Assembly (NCBI GenBank): GCA_026395155.1
Contig: JAPLZG010000099.1
Span: forward strand, 1-13,169
Origin: Candidatus Tayloriibacteriota bacterium
GTDB taxonomy: Bacteria; Patescibacteriota; Minisyncoccia; Phycocordibacterales; GWA1-40-21
Reading direction: 5' to 3'
DNA: 13,169 nucleotides
Shown in pieces: positions 5,613 through 11,734 of this stretch (positions within the stretch are counted from its first letter, which is position 1; each line of letters begins with the position of its first letter). Both the position numbers and the translations under genes were made by a program. The notes beneath the pieces are model-generated. The model had not been told where the DNA came from, did no database searches, and worked only from the letters and a program-made list of their open reading frames with translations.

Positions 5613-6795
5613 GCTAAGAAAAATATCAGTAGGAATAGATGTTGGGACATTTCAGATCAAAGTTGTTGTATCTGAAGAAATTAAAAAAGAAGATGGTTCT
5701 TACTGTCCAAAAGTTATAGCTACTGGTTATGCTGAATCAAAAGGAATGAGGCACGGATATATAATAAACTCTGAAGATATTATTAGGTGTTTGAAGATAG
5801 CTGTAGATCAGGCAGAAAAAATTGCTAAAATCAAAATTAAAAAAGCTTATATTTCGGTTGGTGGTAGTGGACTCGGTTCAATAATTGGAAAGGGAGCAGT
5901 GATGATTTCAAAAGCTGATTCAGAGATTACAGATATGGATGTAAAAAGTGTTTTGTCTATTGCAGAGGAAGATTTATCACAATCTGCAATGATGAATAAA
6001 AAAATAATCCATCAAATTCCTATTTCATATAAAATAGATGGACAGCCACTTATGGGAAGACCTGTGGGAATGCACGGAGCAAGACTGGAAGTGAAAGTTC
6101 TTTTTGTATATTGTATCGAACAACATTTGGATGATCTTATACAGGCTATTAAAGATGCTGGAATTGAAGTTATGGATGTTATGGCGTCTCCACTTGCAGC
6201 AAGTATTGTAAGTTTAAATAAATCACAAAAAATTGCTGGATGTGTTTTGGCAAATATTGGTTCGGAAACAGTTTCTTTGTCAGTGTTTGAAAATAATATT
6301 CCGGTTTCTCTTGAGGTATTACCAATCGGTGGAACAGATATTACGAATGATATTGCTCTAGGTTTTAGAATACCAATAGATGAAGCAGAGCATATAAAAA
6401 TAGGATCTGTAAGCGAAGCACAATATCCAAAAAAGAAATTGGATGAAATAATTATTGCGAGACTTTCAGATATTTTTGAATTAATCGAGTCACATTTAAA
6501 GAAGATTGGGAGAAGCGGTCTTTTGCCAGCGGGAATTATTTTAACTGGTGGAAGTTCTGGAATTGAAACAATAGAAGATGTTGCAAGAGCGACATTAAAA
6601 ATTCCTTCAAAAATTGCTTCAATAGACTTTGCTTCAAATCTAAAAAATAGTCAGATAAAAGATTCTACATGGGCTGTTGCTTACGGACTTTCTATTTGGG
6701 GATTAAATAGCGGTGATGATATGCCAGGTCTTGAGATACAAACGAAGGGTTTTTTTGATAAATTGAAAAGTTTGTTTAGGCCGTTCCTTCCATAA
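5611..6795 (+). CDS. ftsA: Cell division protein FtsA (actin-like)
   Basis: FtsA is the actin-fold protein that ties FtsZ filaments to the membrane. The 394-aa sequence shows phosphate-1 GIDVGTF (8-14), the conserved IHQIPISYKIDGQ and PVGMHGARLEV block (133-162) leading into subdomain 1C, phosphate-2 ANIGSET (214-220), the adenosine motif GIILTGG (308-314), and a C-terminal amphipathic helix GFFDKLKSLFRPFLP (380-394) that serves as membrane anchor. Phosphate-2 normally has Asp where Asn215 stands and a second TD where VS stands; Phe14 replaces a small polar residue in phosphate-1. ATP handling may therefore be weakened. The gene is transcribed away from ftsZ, unlike the common ftsA-ftsZ tandem order. 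It is followed by a large hairpin at 6806-6897. Confidence 0.93.
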   Translation: MLRKISVGIDVGTFQIKVVVSEEIKKEDGSYCPKVIATGYAESKGMRHGYIINSEDIIRCLKIAVDQAEKIAKIKIKKAYISVGGSGLGSIIGKGAVMISKADSEITDMDVKSVLSIAEEDLSQSAMMNKKIIHQIPISYKIDGQPLMGRPVGMHGARLEVKVLFVYCIEQHLDDLIQAIKDAGIEVMDVMASPLAASIVSLNKSQKIAGCVLANIGSETVSLSVFENNIPVSLEVLPIGGTDITNDIALGFRIPIDEAEHIKIGSVSEAQYPKKKLDEIIIARLSDIFELIESHLKKIGRSGLLPAGIILTGGSSGIETIEDVARATLKIPSKIASIDFASNLKNSQIKDSTWAVAYGLSIWGLNSGDDMPGLEIQTKGFFDKLKSLFRPFLP

Positions 6796-6805
6796 AGGCT
6801 CGCTC

Positions 6806-6897
6806 GTTTTCTCTTTTTAAAACCGCGCATAATTTTCTGCTGAAAATTTGCTATTCTCGCGCCGTCGCGCTGCTAAATGATTTTAAAAAGAGAAAAC
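6806..6897 (+). terminator. Long hairpin downstream of ftsA
   Basis: GTTTTCTCTTTTTAAAA (6806-6822) pairs perfectly with 6881-6897 (17 pairs). The 58-base loop holds a nested AATTTTC-TGCT-GAAAATT hairpin (6831-6848) and GC-rich palindromic bits. Outer GCTCGCTCG motifs flank it. It may end the ftsA transcript, although there is no classic T tail, or it may be a repeat element. Confidence 0.5.
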
Positions 6898-6920
6898 TCG
6901 CTCGCTTGTGAGCAGAGCAG

Positions 6921-6968
6921 AAAAATTCGCCTCCGTAAGGCTTTTAAAACGCTCAGCTTCGCTCGCTA
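6921..6968 (+). repeat. 48-bp inverted repeat, family 3, copy 1
   Basis: This 48-base segment is the exact reverse complement of 9634-9681. It contains GCCTCCGTAAGGC and CTCAGCTTCGCTCG motifs. Both copies adjoin other palindromes in gene-free DNA. Confidence 0.9.
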
Positions 6969-7015
6969 ATACCAGAAGACAGATTTTAGATTATAGATTT
7001 TAGAATCCCGTTTCT

Positions 7016-7043
7016 GTCATTCCCGTGCAGACGGGAATCCAGT
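7016..7043. repeat. REP-like palindrome (TGTCATTCCCG type)
   Basis: ATTCCCGT (7019-7026), loop GCAG, ACGGGAAT (7031-7038), flanked by TGTC and CCAG. The same style of repeat occurs at 7441, 8268 and 9575. With the ftsA hairpin, the 48-bp repeat and a nine-G run at 7066-7074, it accounts for the gene-free stretch 6796-7112. Confidence 0.8.
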
Positions 7044-7112
7044 CTTTAACTTGCAAATATTTTCTGGGGGGGGGTAAAATATAGAGTATTAATAGTTAAT
7101 GATTAAATTACA

Positions 7113-7382
7113 ATGTCTGAAGAATTAAAACCAACTCAAGATGTTCTAGTCGCTGAAGCAAAAGCCGAAGGACAGAAATTAGAATGGGGACCAGAACAAG
7201 GGGGAATGAGCTGGTTTAAAGCTAACGATTTAAAAAGTGAATTAAAAGTTCGTGAAGCATATGTAACAAGAAATAGATATTCAACAGGTATATTAGTTAA
7301 TTATGATGGTACTTTTACTCCATCTCAAGATGCTACACAAATGAATGGTGGGGATGTTATTTTTGTGCGCGACATCGCCTAA
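7113..7382 (+). CDS. Hypothetical protein, 89 aa
   Basis: I do not recognise this protein. It is small, acidic at the N-terminus and soluble-looking. The C-terminal half has an alternating pattern (AYVTRNRYSTGILVNYDGTFTP, then GGDVIFVRDIA) that resembles the last strands of a beta-grasp fold, where a glycine-aspartate turn precedes the final strand. That resemblance is weak, and there is no terminal GG for ubiquitin-like activation. ATG 7113 has no SD. A TAAAAT at 7075-7080, directly after a nine-G run, could be its -10. A strong terminator follows at 7407, so it is a single-gene unit. Codon use is AT-rich, like the core genes. Confidence 0.65.
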   Translation: MSEELKPTQDVLVAEAKAEGQKLEWGPEQGGMSWFKANDLKSELKVREAYVTRNRYSTGILVNYDGTFTPSQDATQMNGGDVIFVRDIA

Positions 7383-7406
7383 AATTTATAAATAATCTAA
7401 ATCAAA

Positions 7407-7440
7407 AATAACCCTTGATTAAGGGTTATTTTTTGTTTCT
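7407..7440 (+). terminator. Intrinsic terminator after the 89-aa gene
   Basis: AATAACCCTT (7407-7416), loop GATT, AAGGGTTATT (7421-7430), then TTTTGTTT. The stem is ten perfect pairs. Confidence 0.9.
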
Positions 7441-7580
7441 GTCATCCCGTTGCACCACAAGAGTACTTCCATTTTCTACACTCATTATATTCGTAAGGAA
7501 ATTAGGTCGCGAACGGGATCCATCTCTGATTCTCCTGGATTCCGGATCAAGTCCGGAATGACGGAGGGAAACCTGCAAAT
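7441..7580. repeat. Composite REP-like element carrying a 57-bp module
   Basis: The outer palindrome ATCCCGTT/AACGGGAT (about 7444-7451 and 7512-7519) encloses the 57-bp module 7454-7510. A second palindrome follows: ATTCCGGA (7539-7546), loop TCAAG, TCCGGAAT (7552-7559), ending in TGACGGAGGG. The simple form of the first palindrome, without the module, is at 9575-9594. Confidence 0.8.
7454..7510 (-). repeat. 57-bp structured module, copy 1
   Basis: Read on the minus strand, it matches 11796-11852 at 49 of 57 positions without gaps. Changes include A-T to G-C and T-A to C-G at paired positions in the central hairpin, so base pairing appears conserved. It sits in the apical loop of a REP-like palindrome. 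Confidence 0.85.
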
Positions 7581-7641
7581 GTATTTAGACGTTGGACAAG
7601 AATACTCCTTGTCAAAATAATTTACATATTTTTTCTATATA

Positions 7642-7650
7642 TGCTATTAT
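7642..7650 (+). promoter_or_regulatory. Extended -10 promoter of the 156-aa gene
   Basis: TGCTATTAT is an extended -10. A TTGTCA lies further upstream at 7609-7614, too distant to be an ideal -35. The predicted leader is about 45 bases. Confidence 0.5.
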
Positions 7651-7700
7651 CACAAACGGAAAGTAGAACGCTCAATTCACAAAAGGAAAGGATCATTGTC

Positions 7701-8171
7701 ATGAGAAATGAGTATCTCAAAGCCGTCTCAAGGAGAAATCAGATTGAAATTGCTCCAACAAGCGGTACTGGTATGATTGCCGGTGCTAGTGATGTATTTA
7801 CGGGTGGAATTGATCATGAATTTGTGACACACGGGAAGAACGTCAAGGGAAAACCGACGAAGAGGACAAAAGTGCAGGTCTTTCAAATTGTTAAGAAAGG
7901 CACCTTCGCTCAAATCCTCGGGGGCTTTGGCGAGAAAAAGGACCGTCTGTGCTTCGAACAAGAACAAATTAAGTTCTTCGTAAGGGACCATACTAAGTGG
8001 CTTGCCAAAGACCGTATTGTGACATTCTTTCTATTTAGGGGGAAACACAGAAAATTTTTGGTTGCTCGTGTAGACTGGGATATGGGTAAGCTCGGGGTGG
8101 AACCCATCCCTCTGCTTAGCTTTGTCTGGAGCCGTAGGTATCCTAATCGGTTTGTATTTCCACAATTGTGA
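7701..8171 (+). CDS. Hypothetical basic protein, 156 aa
   Basis: I do not recognise this protein. It is rich in Lys/Arg and aromatic residues (KGKPTKRTKVQVF, FFLFRGKHRKFLVARVDW, FVWSRRYPNRF), with likely beta strands in the middle and no membrane segment. An N-terminal Gly/Ser/Thr-rich stretch (APTSGTGMIAGASDVFTGG) looks flexible. ATG 7701 is chosen because AAAGGA at 7687-7692 lies eight bases upstream; an earlier ATG at 7641 overlaps the promoter. Codon use is visibly more GC-rich and balanced than in ftsA or ftsZ, and the strong SD also sets it apart. It forms a stand-alone unit with its own promoter and terminator between two REP-like elements, consistent with a horizontally acquired gene. 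Confidence 0.65.
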   Translation: MRNEYLKAVSRRNQIEIAPTSGTGMIAGASDVFTGGIDHEFVTHGKNVKGKPTKRTKVQVFQIVKKGTFAQILGGFGEKKDRLCFEQEQIKFFVRDHTKWLAKDRIVTFFLFRGKHRKFLVARVDWDMGKLGVEPIPLLSFVWSRRYPNRFVFPQL

Positions 8172-8217
8172 AATTTTTGTCGTTCAGTCTTAATTTCTTT
8201 GGGACTTGGACATTGTG

Positions 8218-8263
8218 ACCCTTCGGTATCTTGCGTATGCAAGCTCTACTGAAGGGTTTTTTT
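8218..8263 (+). terminator. Intrinsic terminator after the 156-aa gene
   Basis: ACCCTTCGGTA (8218-8228) pairs with TACTGAAGGGT (one G-T), enclosing a second CTTGC-GTAT-GCAAG hairpin, followed by seven T. Confidence 0.9.
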
Positions 8264-8267
8264 AATT

Positions 8268-8340
8268 CTGTTATCCTCGCAAATGTAGGAATCCAGGAAA
8301 ATCAGAACTGGATTCCGGATCAAGTCCGGAATGACAGAGG
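8268..8340. repeat. REP-like double palindrome
   Basis: GGAATCCAG pairs with CTGGATTCC, followed by ATTCCGGA (8312-8319), loop TCAAG, TCCGGAAT (8325-8332) and TGACAGAGGG. The second palindrome is identical to the one at 7539-7559. Confidence 0.85.
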
Positions 8341-8365
8341 GAGACTTGCAAATATTTCTGAGGGA

Positions 8366-8394
8366 TTGTTTTTTAATAGTAGATGATGTATTAT
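8366..8394 (+). promoter_or_regulatory. Promoter of the 88-aa membrane protein gene
   Basis: TTGTTT (8366-8371), 17-base spacer, TATTAT (8389-8394) preceded directly by TG. The predicted leader is about 38 bases and ends in a strong SD. Confidence 0.55.
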
Positions 8395-8438
8395 TTTTTT
8401 AGAGATGTGTTCTTATTAACAACAAGGAGGAATCACAA

Positions 8439-8705
8439 ATGAAAAAGTTCAAGGTTTTTTGTGAGAAATTGTTTGAATTTTTGGCACAAATATCACCTTT
8501 GGTTACCGCCATCAGTGTTGTGCTGTTCTGTTTATATATGTCCACACTGCTTCATGAGTATGGCCTTATCTTTGCTTTTGTTTTCTTTTTCTGTGCCTTT
8601 TGTAACTTGCTTAAGTACAAAATGAGAACTACCAAGTTTTATAGACAGGATTTGGGGAGGTCATGTATTTGGGGTACAATTGGTCTCCTGATTATTATAT
8701 GGTAA
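8439..8705 (+). CDS. Small membrane protein, 88 aa
   Basis: This is an unrecognised small protein with three likely membrane segments: about 19-37 (SPLVTAISVVLFCLYMSTL), about 42-60 (GLIFAFVFFFCAFCNLL) and a short C-terminal one (about 77-88, WGTIGLLIIIW). Lys/Arg lie on both sides of the second loop (KYKMRTTKFYRQDLGR), suggesting that this loop is cytoplasmic. Four cysteines are spread through the sequence. ATG 8439 follows a near-perfect AAGGAGG (8424-8430) by eight bases, the strongest SD in the window. It is a single-gene unit with its own promoter and terminator. It could be a small toxin-like or accessory envelope protein, but nothing in the sequence proves either. Confidence 0.65.
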   Translation: MKKFKVFCEKLFEFLAQISPLVTAISVVLFCLYMSTLLHEYGLIFAFVFFFCAFCNLLKYKMRTTKFYRQDLGRSCIWGTIGLLIIIW

Positions 8706-8719
8706 TTTCATTCTCATAG

Positions 8720-8748
8720 GGCGCCGAAGAAATTCGGTGCCTTTTTAT
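8720..8748 (+). terminator. Intrinsic terminator after the 88-aa gene
   Basis: GGCGCCGAA (8720-8728), loop GAAA, TTCGGTGCC (8733-8741, one G-T pair), then TTTTT. It overlaps the last codons of the converging ybeY gene. Confidence 0.9.
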
Positions 8749-9149
8749 ATTTCAAAAATTTTTCTATATTTTATTTCCTCTTTTTCCATCTTATCTCCAT
8801 GATCATATCCGAGGAGATGAACTAGTCCGTGAATGAATAGGAATGCGAGGAAGTTTTCATATTTTCTATCAAATTCTTTTGCCATTTTTTTTGTCTGTGT
8901 TAGACAGATAAAAATTTCTCCAGATTTTTTATCAAGTGGAAAGCTTAAAATATCAGTGGGGGAGTTTACATCTCTGTGCTTTTTGTTGAGTTTATGAATT
9001 TCTTTTTCATCTATAAAAACTAAACTCAAATCATAATCCTTACCTAAGACTTTTTCTTTCATTAGAACAAAAGACAGACTCGGAAGTCTGCCTTTTGTTT
9101 TATTAATTATTGAGAACTTTTTCTGATTAGTATCTATACTTATACTCAT
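8745..9149 (-). CDS. ybeY: Endoribonuclease YbeY (rRNA maturation factor)
   Basis: YbeY is a zinc-dependent endoribonuclease that acts in 16S rRNA 3'-end maturation and ribosome quality control. The 134-aa protein carries the signature HGLVHLLGYDH (107-117) with three metal-binding histidines (107, 111, 117), and the conserved upstream block HRDVNSPTDILSFP (58-71) followed by GEIFI. It is slightly shorter than the roughly 150-aa E. coli protein. ATG 9149 has no SD and lies in a microrepeat of AGTATAAGTAT, which encodes the first residues (MSISI). The gene follows the bS21-like gene by 20 bases, so the two are probably one transcript joining ribosome assembly functions. The end converges with, and slightly overlaps, the terminator of the 88-aa gene. 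Confidence 0.92.
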   Translation of the reverse strand: MSISIDTNQKKFSIINKTKGRLPSLSFVLMKEKVLGKDYDLSLVFIDEKEIHKLNKKHRDVNSPTDILSFPLDKKSGEIFICLTQTKKMAKEFDRKYENFLAFLFIHGLVHLLGYDHGDKMEKEEIKYRKIFEI

Positions 9150-9169
9150 ACTTAATACTTATACTATTT

Positions 9170-9410
9170 TTATTTCTTCCTTCTCTCTTCTTTAGGTGTC
9201 ATTTTACCCATTTTGATAAGCTCTTCAATTTCTGCTTTTCTAGAAATAGAAACGAGTCTGCTTTTCTTCAATTTGTATTGGGAAAGCTTTCTTGTCGCAT
9301 ATCTAATTGATCTTACTTTAGGCAAGATATCCTTGGACCTTTTTTGTAAAACGTCTTAGTAAGCTAACATTACTTTCACTTGCATTTTTGTCTACTTCAA
9401 TATTTATCAT
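9170..9410 (-). pseudogene. rpsU: Small ribosomal subunit protein bS21, frame disrupted
   Basis: From ATG 9410 the frame reads a typical bS21 N-terminus (MINIEV, then SLLRRFTKKVQ) but stops at TAA after 30 residues. A different frame continues with a typical basic bS21 body (ILPKVRSIRYATRKLSQYKLKK, then KAEIEELIKMGK) to a TAA at 9170-9172. The whole is 241 bases, one more than a multiple of three, so a single-base insertion (or loss of two) near 9330-9348 would explain the break. A six-A run lies there. bS21 sits near the anti-SD end of 16S rRNA and aids initiation. The break may be a real lesion, an assembly error at the A run, or programmed shifting; another rpsU may exist elsewhere. Confidence 0.72.
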
Positions 9411-9574
9411 AGTGAGAAGAATAATAACATTTTGTCTAATATAAAGCAACTAAATTAAACGAATATACAAATAAACGAATTTAACAAATCGGTCAACGAA
9501 TATTATAATCCTGAGGTCGGACTTAAGGATTATCAAGGCGAACAGGTTTCTATAAATCTAGAAAATTAAGATGG

Positions 9575-9594
9575 ATCCCGTTCTGCAACGGGAT
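9575..9594. repeat. REP-like palindrome, simple form
   Basis: ATCCCGTT (9575-9582), loop CTGC, AACGGGAT (9587-9594), followed by GACAGAAA. It is the uninterrupted version of the palindrome that carries the 57-bp module at 7454-7510. Confidence 0.85.
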
Positions 9595-9633
9595 GACAGA
9601 AAAAGATAAGTACACGATACAATTCTGCTCAAT

Positions 9634-9681
9634 AGCGAGCGAAGCTGAGCGTTTTAAAAGCCTTACGGAGGCGAATTTTTA
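9634..9681 (-). repeat. 48-bp inverted repeat, family 3, copy 2
   Basis: Exact reverse complement of 6921-6968. Here the GCGAATTTTT end continues into a local hairpin with AAAAAATTCGC just downstream. Confidence 0.9.
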
Positions 9682-9704
9682 GCAAAAAATTCGCTGAGTA
9701 GTGA

Positions 9705-9732
9705 AAAAATACCGCGACTGGCGGTATTTTTA
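9705..9732 (-). terminator. Terminator of the HisRS-like gene
   Basis: AAAATACCGC (9707-9716), loop GACT, GCGGTATTTT (9721-9730), ten perfect pairs with A and T runs on both sides, so it can work in either direction. It lies about 30 bases past the end of the minus-strand HisRS-like frame. Confidence 0.85.
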
Positions 9733-9760
9733 TCGTGCTTTTAAAACGCTCTGCGAGTGA

Positions 9761-10954
9761 TCATTTCAGTTTCCTAATATATCTAGCCAATTCAGTAATT
9801 TTAACTGATTCTTGTGTTCTTGTAGAATTTTCTCTTACCATTACAGAATCTTCTAAAAATTCTTTTTTACCCATAATAATTACATATGGTATTTTCATTT
9901 TTTCAACAAAAGCAAATTGGCTCCCAAGCTTATCTCTACCAAGCATATGGTAAAGATATATTTGTTCTTTTCTTAACATATCTATAACACCTAGGCTTTT
10001 ATTTTTTGCTTCATCACCAAGCTGAATATAAAAAACTTTTGGTTTTTCTAGTTTTGATATTTTTTTAATTATCTTCTTTTTATTTAGAAATATTTTTATA
10101 CCAACTCCGGGAACATCTCTTTTGTGACCAATTTTTTGAGTTAAGCCATCATATCTAAAACCCACCGCTCAAACATCTTTTGTTTCTGAATCTTTTATTT
10201 CAAAAATTGTCCCTGAACAATATCTCTTGTCTGGAACTAGGCAATTATTTATTTTATAAGGTATTCCCATCGTCTCAATAAATTCTAGAACATCTTTAAA
10301 ATGTATCCTACTTTCATCTGATAGGGCACTTATCGAAGTCGGAGCACCTTCCTTTATTTTTCCTTCTTTATCACATTCATCACAATGCAATACATAAAAT
10401 GAATCTTTTTTAAAATTTTGTCTGCAGTGAGATGATAGGGAATTTAGGTTTTTTCTATAATATGCAGTAAGTTCTTTTGAAAACTTATTCATTGACTCTT
10501 TATCACCAATACTATTTATTTCAAGTAAGAAATCCTTATAACCATTTTCCTCTAGTATTGAAATGGCTGTTTTTATAAGCAAGGCTTCTGCGATACTTTT
10601 TCCACTGCCAATAATTTCTAGATTAATGGTTGTTTTATTTCTTTCTTTTATTATGTCACTTTCATTTACGAGCATCACGGGCTGTGACATTCCTGACATT
10701 TCTTTCTCTGAATATTCTCTAAGTATTGCGATTCTTTCCTCGATAAAATCTTGGGAAAAAAACCAAGGCATCCCATGGCAGTTTCTTGTATAGCTATCCT
10801 TAAGAGATAATGCTTTCTGAACATCTTCTTTAGATATTTTTGGTACTTCTATAGGGTTAAAACCATAATATATAGCTGGTTCAGCTTGTTTATTTATTGG
10901 AAAAAATTCTATAAATTTATTTTCTTTTTTCTTTTTAGCTTTTTTATTTTTCAT
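9761..10954 (-). pseudogene. Histidyl-tRNA synthetase-like protein with in-frame TGA
   Basis: Two frames in the same phase are separated by one TGA at 10166-10168; together they make one HisRS-like protein of about 397 aa. Family features are an ILEENGYKDFLLEINSIG segment, a Cys-rich stretch (HCRQNF, then HCDECDK) matching the LDCK region of HisRS, GTIFEI, then after the stop GFRYDGL (usually GGRYDGL) and an anticodon-binding-type domain. The class II motif-2 arginine region and the HisA motif (usually LVRGLDYY, here LVPDKRYC) are not conserved, so charging activity is doubtful even if read through. It may be a diverged paralogue now decaying, a TGA error, or a readthrough product. ATG 10954 is preferred; an upstream TTG at 11002 falls inside a repeat. 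The C-terminal half could be translated separately from the ATG at 10157 or GTG at 10163. Confidence 0.65.
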
Positions 10955-10993
10955 TTTTGTATTTGGCTTAAATTTCTTGTTCTTGATTTTTCT

Positions 10994-11033
10994 ACCCGCC
11001 AAATTTCATCAGAATGAATTTTAGTCGGGCAAG
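10994..11033. repeat. 40-bp hairpin repeat, family 2, copy B
   Basis: Identical to copy A (2615-2654) over the hairpin. It fills the gap between lepB and the HisRS-like gene and is followed, as in copy A, by ATTCAATATTC. Confidence 0.9.
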
Positions 11034-11056
11034 TATTCAATATTCGACATTCTCTT

Positions 11057-11656
11057 CTAGTATGCATTATAATTTCCCGGGAAAATAGAAAGTGCGTTTG
11101 GCGGGAATAATCTTAAAAGTGTCCTTCCTTTTATATTTTCACCTGATAATGGTCCCCACATTCTTGAGTCAGAACTATTATGTCTGTTGTCTCCCATAAC
11201 AAAATATTCATTTGGGCCGAGTAAAACTTTTTTGTGGATATTTGAGAAAGCAGATGGAACTAATTTATTTATATAGATGTAAGGTTCTTTTAATTCAAAT
11301 CCGTCAGTATTTTCTTGATTATAGATTATTACTTTATCACCATCTATTTCAACCATTTCACCTGGTAGACCAATTACTCTTTTAATATAAAAAACAGTTT
11401 TGTTTACATCATAATTTGATAGTGCAAGACCCTCTGGTGGAACTCTAAAGACTATAACTTCTCCTCTTTCTGGCTTTTCAAATTTATAGGAGATCTCATC
11501 GATTATTACATAATTACCATTATGAAATGTATTGTCCATTGATTCTCCAGATACCACAAACGGCTGTATAATGAAGGTCCTTATTGGTATAACTATAGCT
11601 AAACAGATTAAGATAGTACTTGCTGTCTCTTTAATAAGTCTTTTTGTTTCTTGCAT
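11057..11656 (-). CDS. lepB: Signal peptidase I
   Basis: This membrane-bound serine protease removes signal peptides from exported proteins outside the cytoplasmic membrane. The 199-aa S26 protein has one N-terminal membrane helix (about 12-30), the catalytic serine in SGESMDNTF (Ser39), the general-base lysine in YIKRVIGLPGE (Lys92), and the family box GDNRHNSSDSRMWG. The protein is compact, like those of Gram-positive bacteria. ATG 11656 has no SD, and the promoter placement suggests an almost leaderless mRNA. Downstream lies repeat family 2, copy B, then the HisRS-like gene on the same strand. A pseudopilin gene starts in this window, but that class is processed by a different (prepilin) peptidase. 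Confidence 0.95.
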   Translation of the reverse strand: MQETKRLIKETASTILICLAIVIPIRTFIIQPFVVSGESMDNTFHNGNYVIIDEISYKFEKPERGEVIVFRVPPEGLALSNYDVNKTVFYIKRVIGLPGEMVEIDGDKVIIYNQENTDGFELKEPYIYINKLVPSAFSNIHKKVLLGPNEYFVMGDNRHNSSDSRMWGPLSGENIKGRTLLRLFPPNALSIFPGNYNAY

Positions 11657-11663
11657 ATTGGCT

Positions 11664-11692
11664 ATTCTATTCTAAAAAGCCGTTTGACACAA
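11664..11692 (-). promoter_or_regulatory. Promoter of lepB (near-leaderless)
   Basis: On the minus strand TTGTGT (11692-11687) and TAGAAT (11669-11664) are spaced by 17 bases. Transcription would start at about 11657, next to the ATG. A second TAGAAT overlaps at 11674-11669 and would give a leader of only a few bases. Confidence 0.5.
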
Positions 11693-11734
11693 GGAGTAGA
11701 AAAATGTTGTAAATGTTGTAGCTGTTTTATCGGA

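Larger units (their letters stand above)
9411..9760. other. Gene-free repeat-rich spacer
   Basis: No gene is supported. It contains repeated AACGAAT motifs (9459-9510), an eight-pair hairpin ATAATCCT/AGGATTAT (about 9505-9533), a REP-like palindrome at 9575-9594, the second copy of the 48-bp inverted repeat, and a terminator at 9705-9730. Confidence 0.6.

Noticed and set aside
5574..5660. Leader peptide from ATG 5574 in the ftsA leader
   Set aside because: The ATG follows GGGG-rich hairpin sequence rather than a real SD, and the frame simply runs into ftsA out of phase.
7113..7382. A ubiquitin-like or MoaD/ThiS-type protein
   Set aside because: Only the strand pattern near the C-terminus is suggestive; there is no terminal Gly-Gly and no partner enzyme nearby.
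7728..8242. Minus-strand frames opposite the 156-aa gene
   Set aside because: The plus-strand gene has a promoter, SD and terminator; the opposing frames have none.
9330..9348. Programmed -1 frameshift at A-AAA-AAG in the bS21 gene
   Set aside because: The heptamer is in phase, but the -1 frame reaches a stop within nine codons; the bS21-like continuation needs +1 (or -2).
10166..10168. UGA read as glycine (Gracilibacteria/SR1 code) to join the HisRS-like halves
   Set aside because: The Nudix, 74-aa, 156-aa and trxB genes all end naturally in TGA, followed by terminators or quickly by other stops, and no internal TGA occurs in ftsZ, ftsA, lepB or pth.
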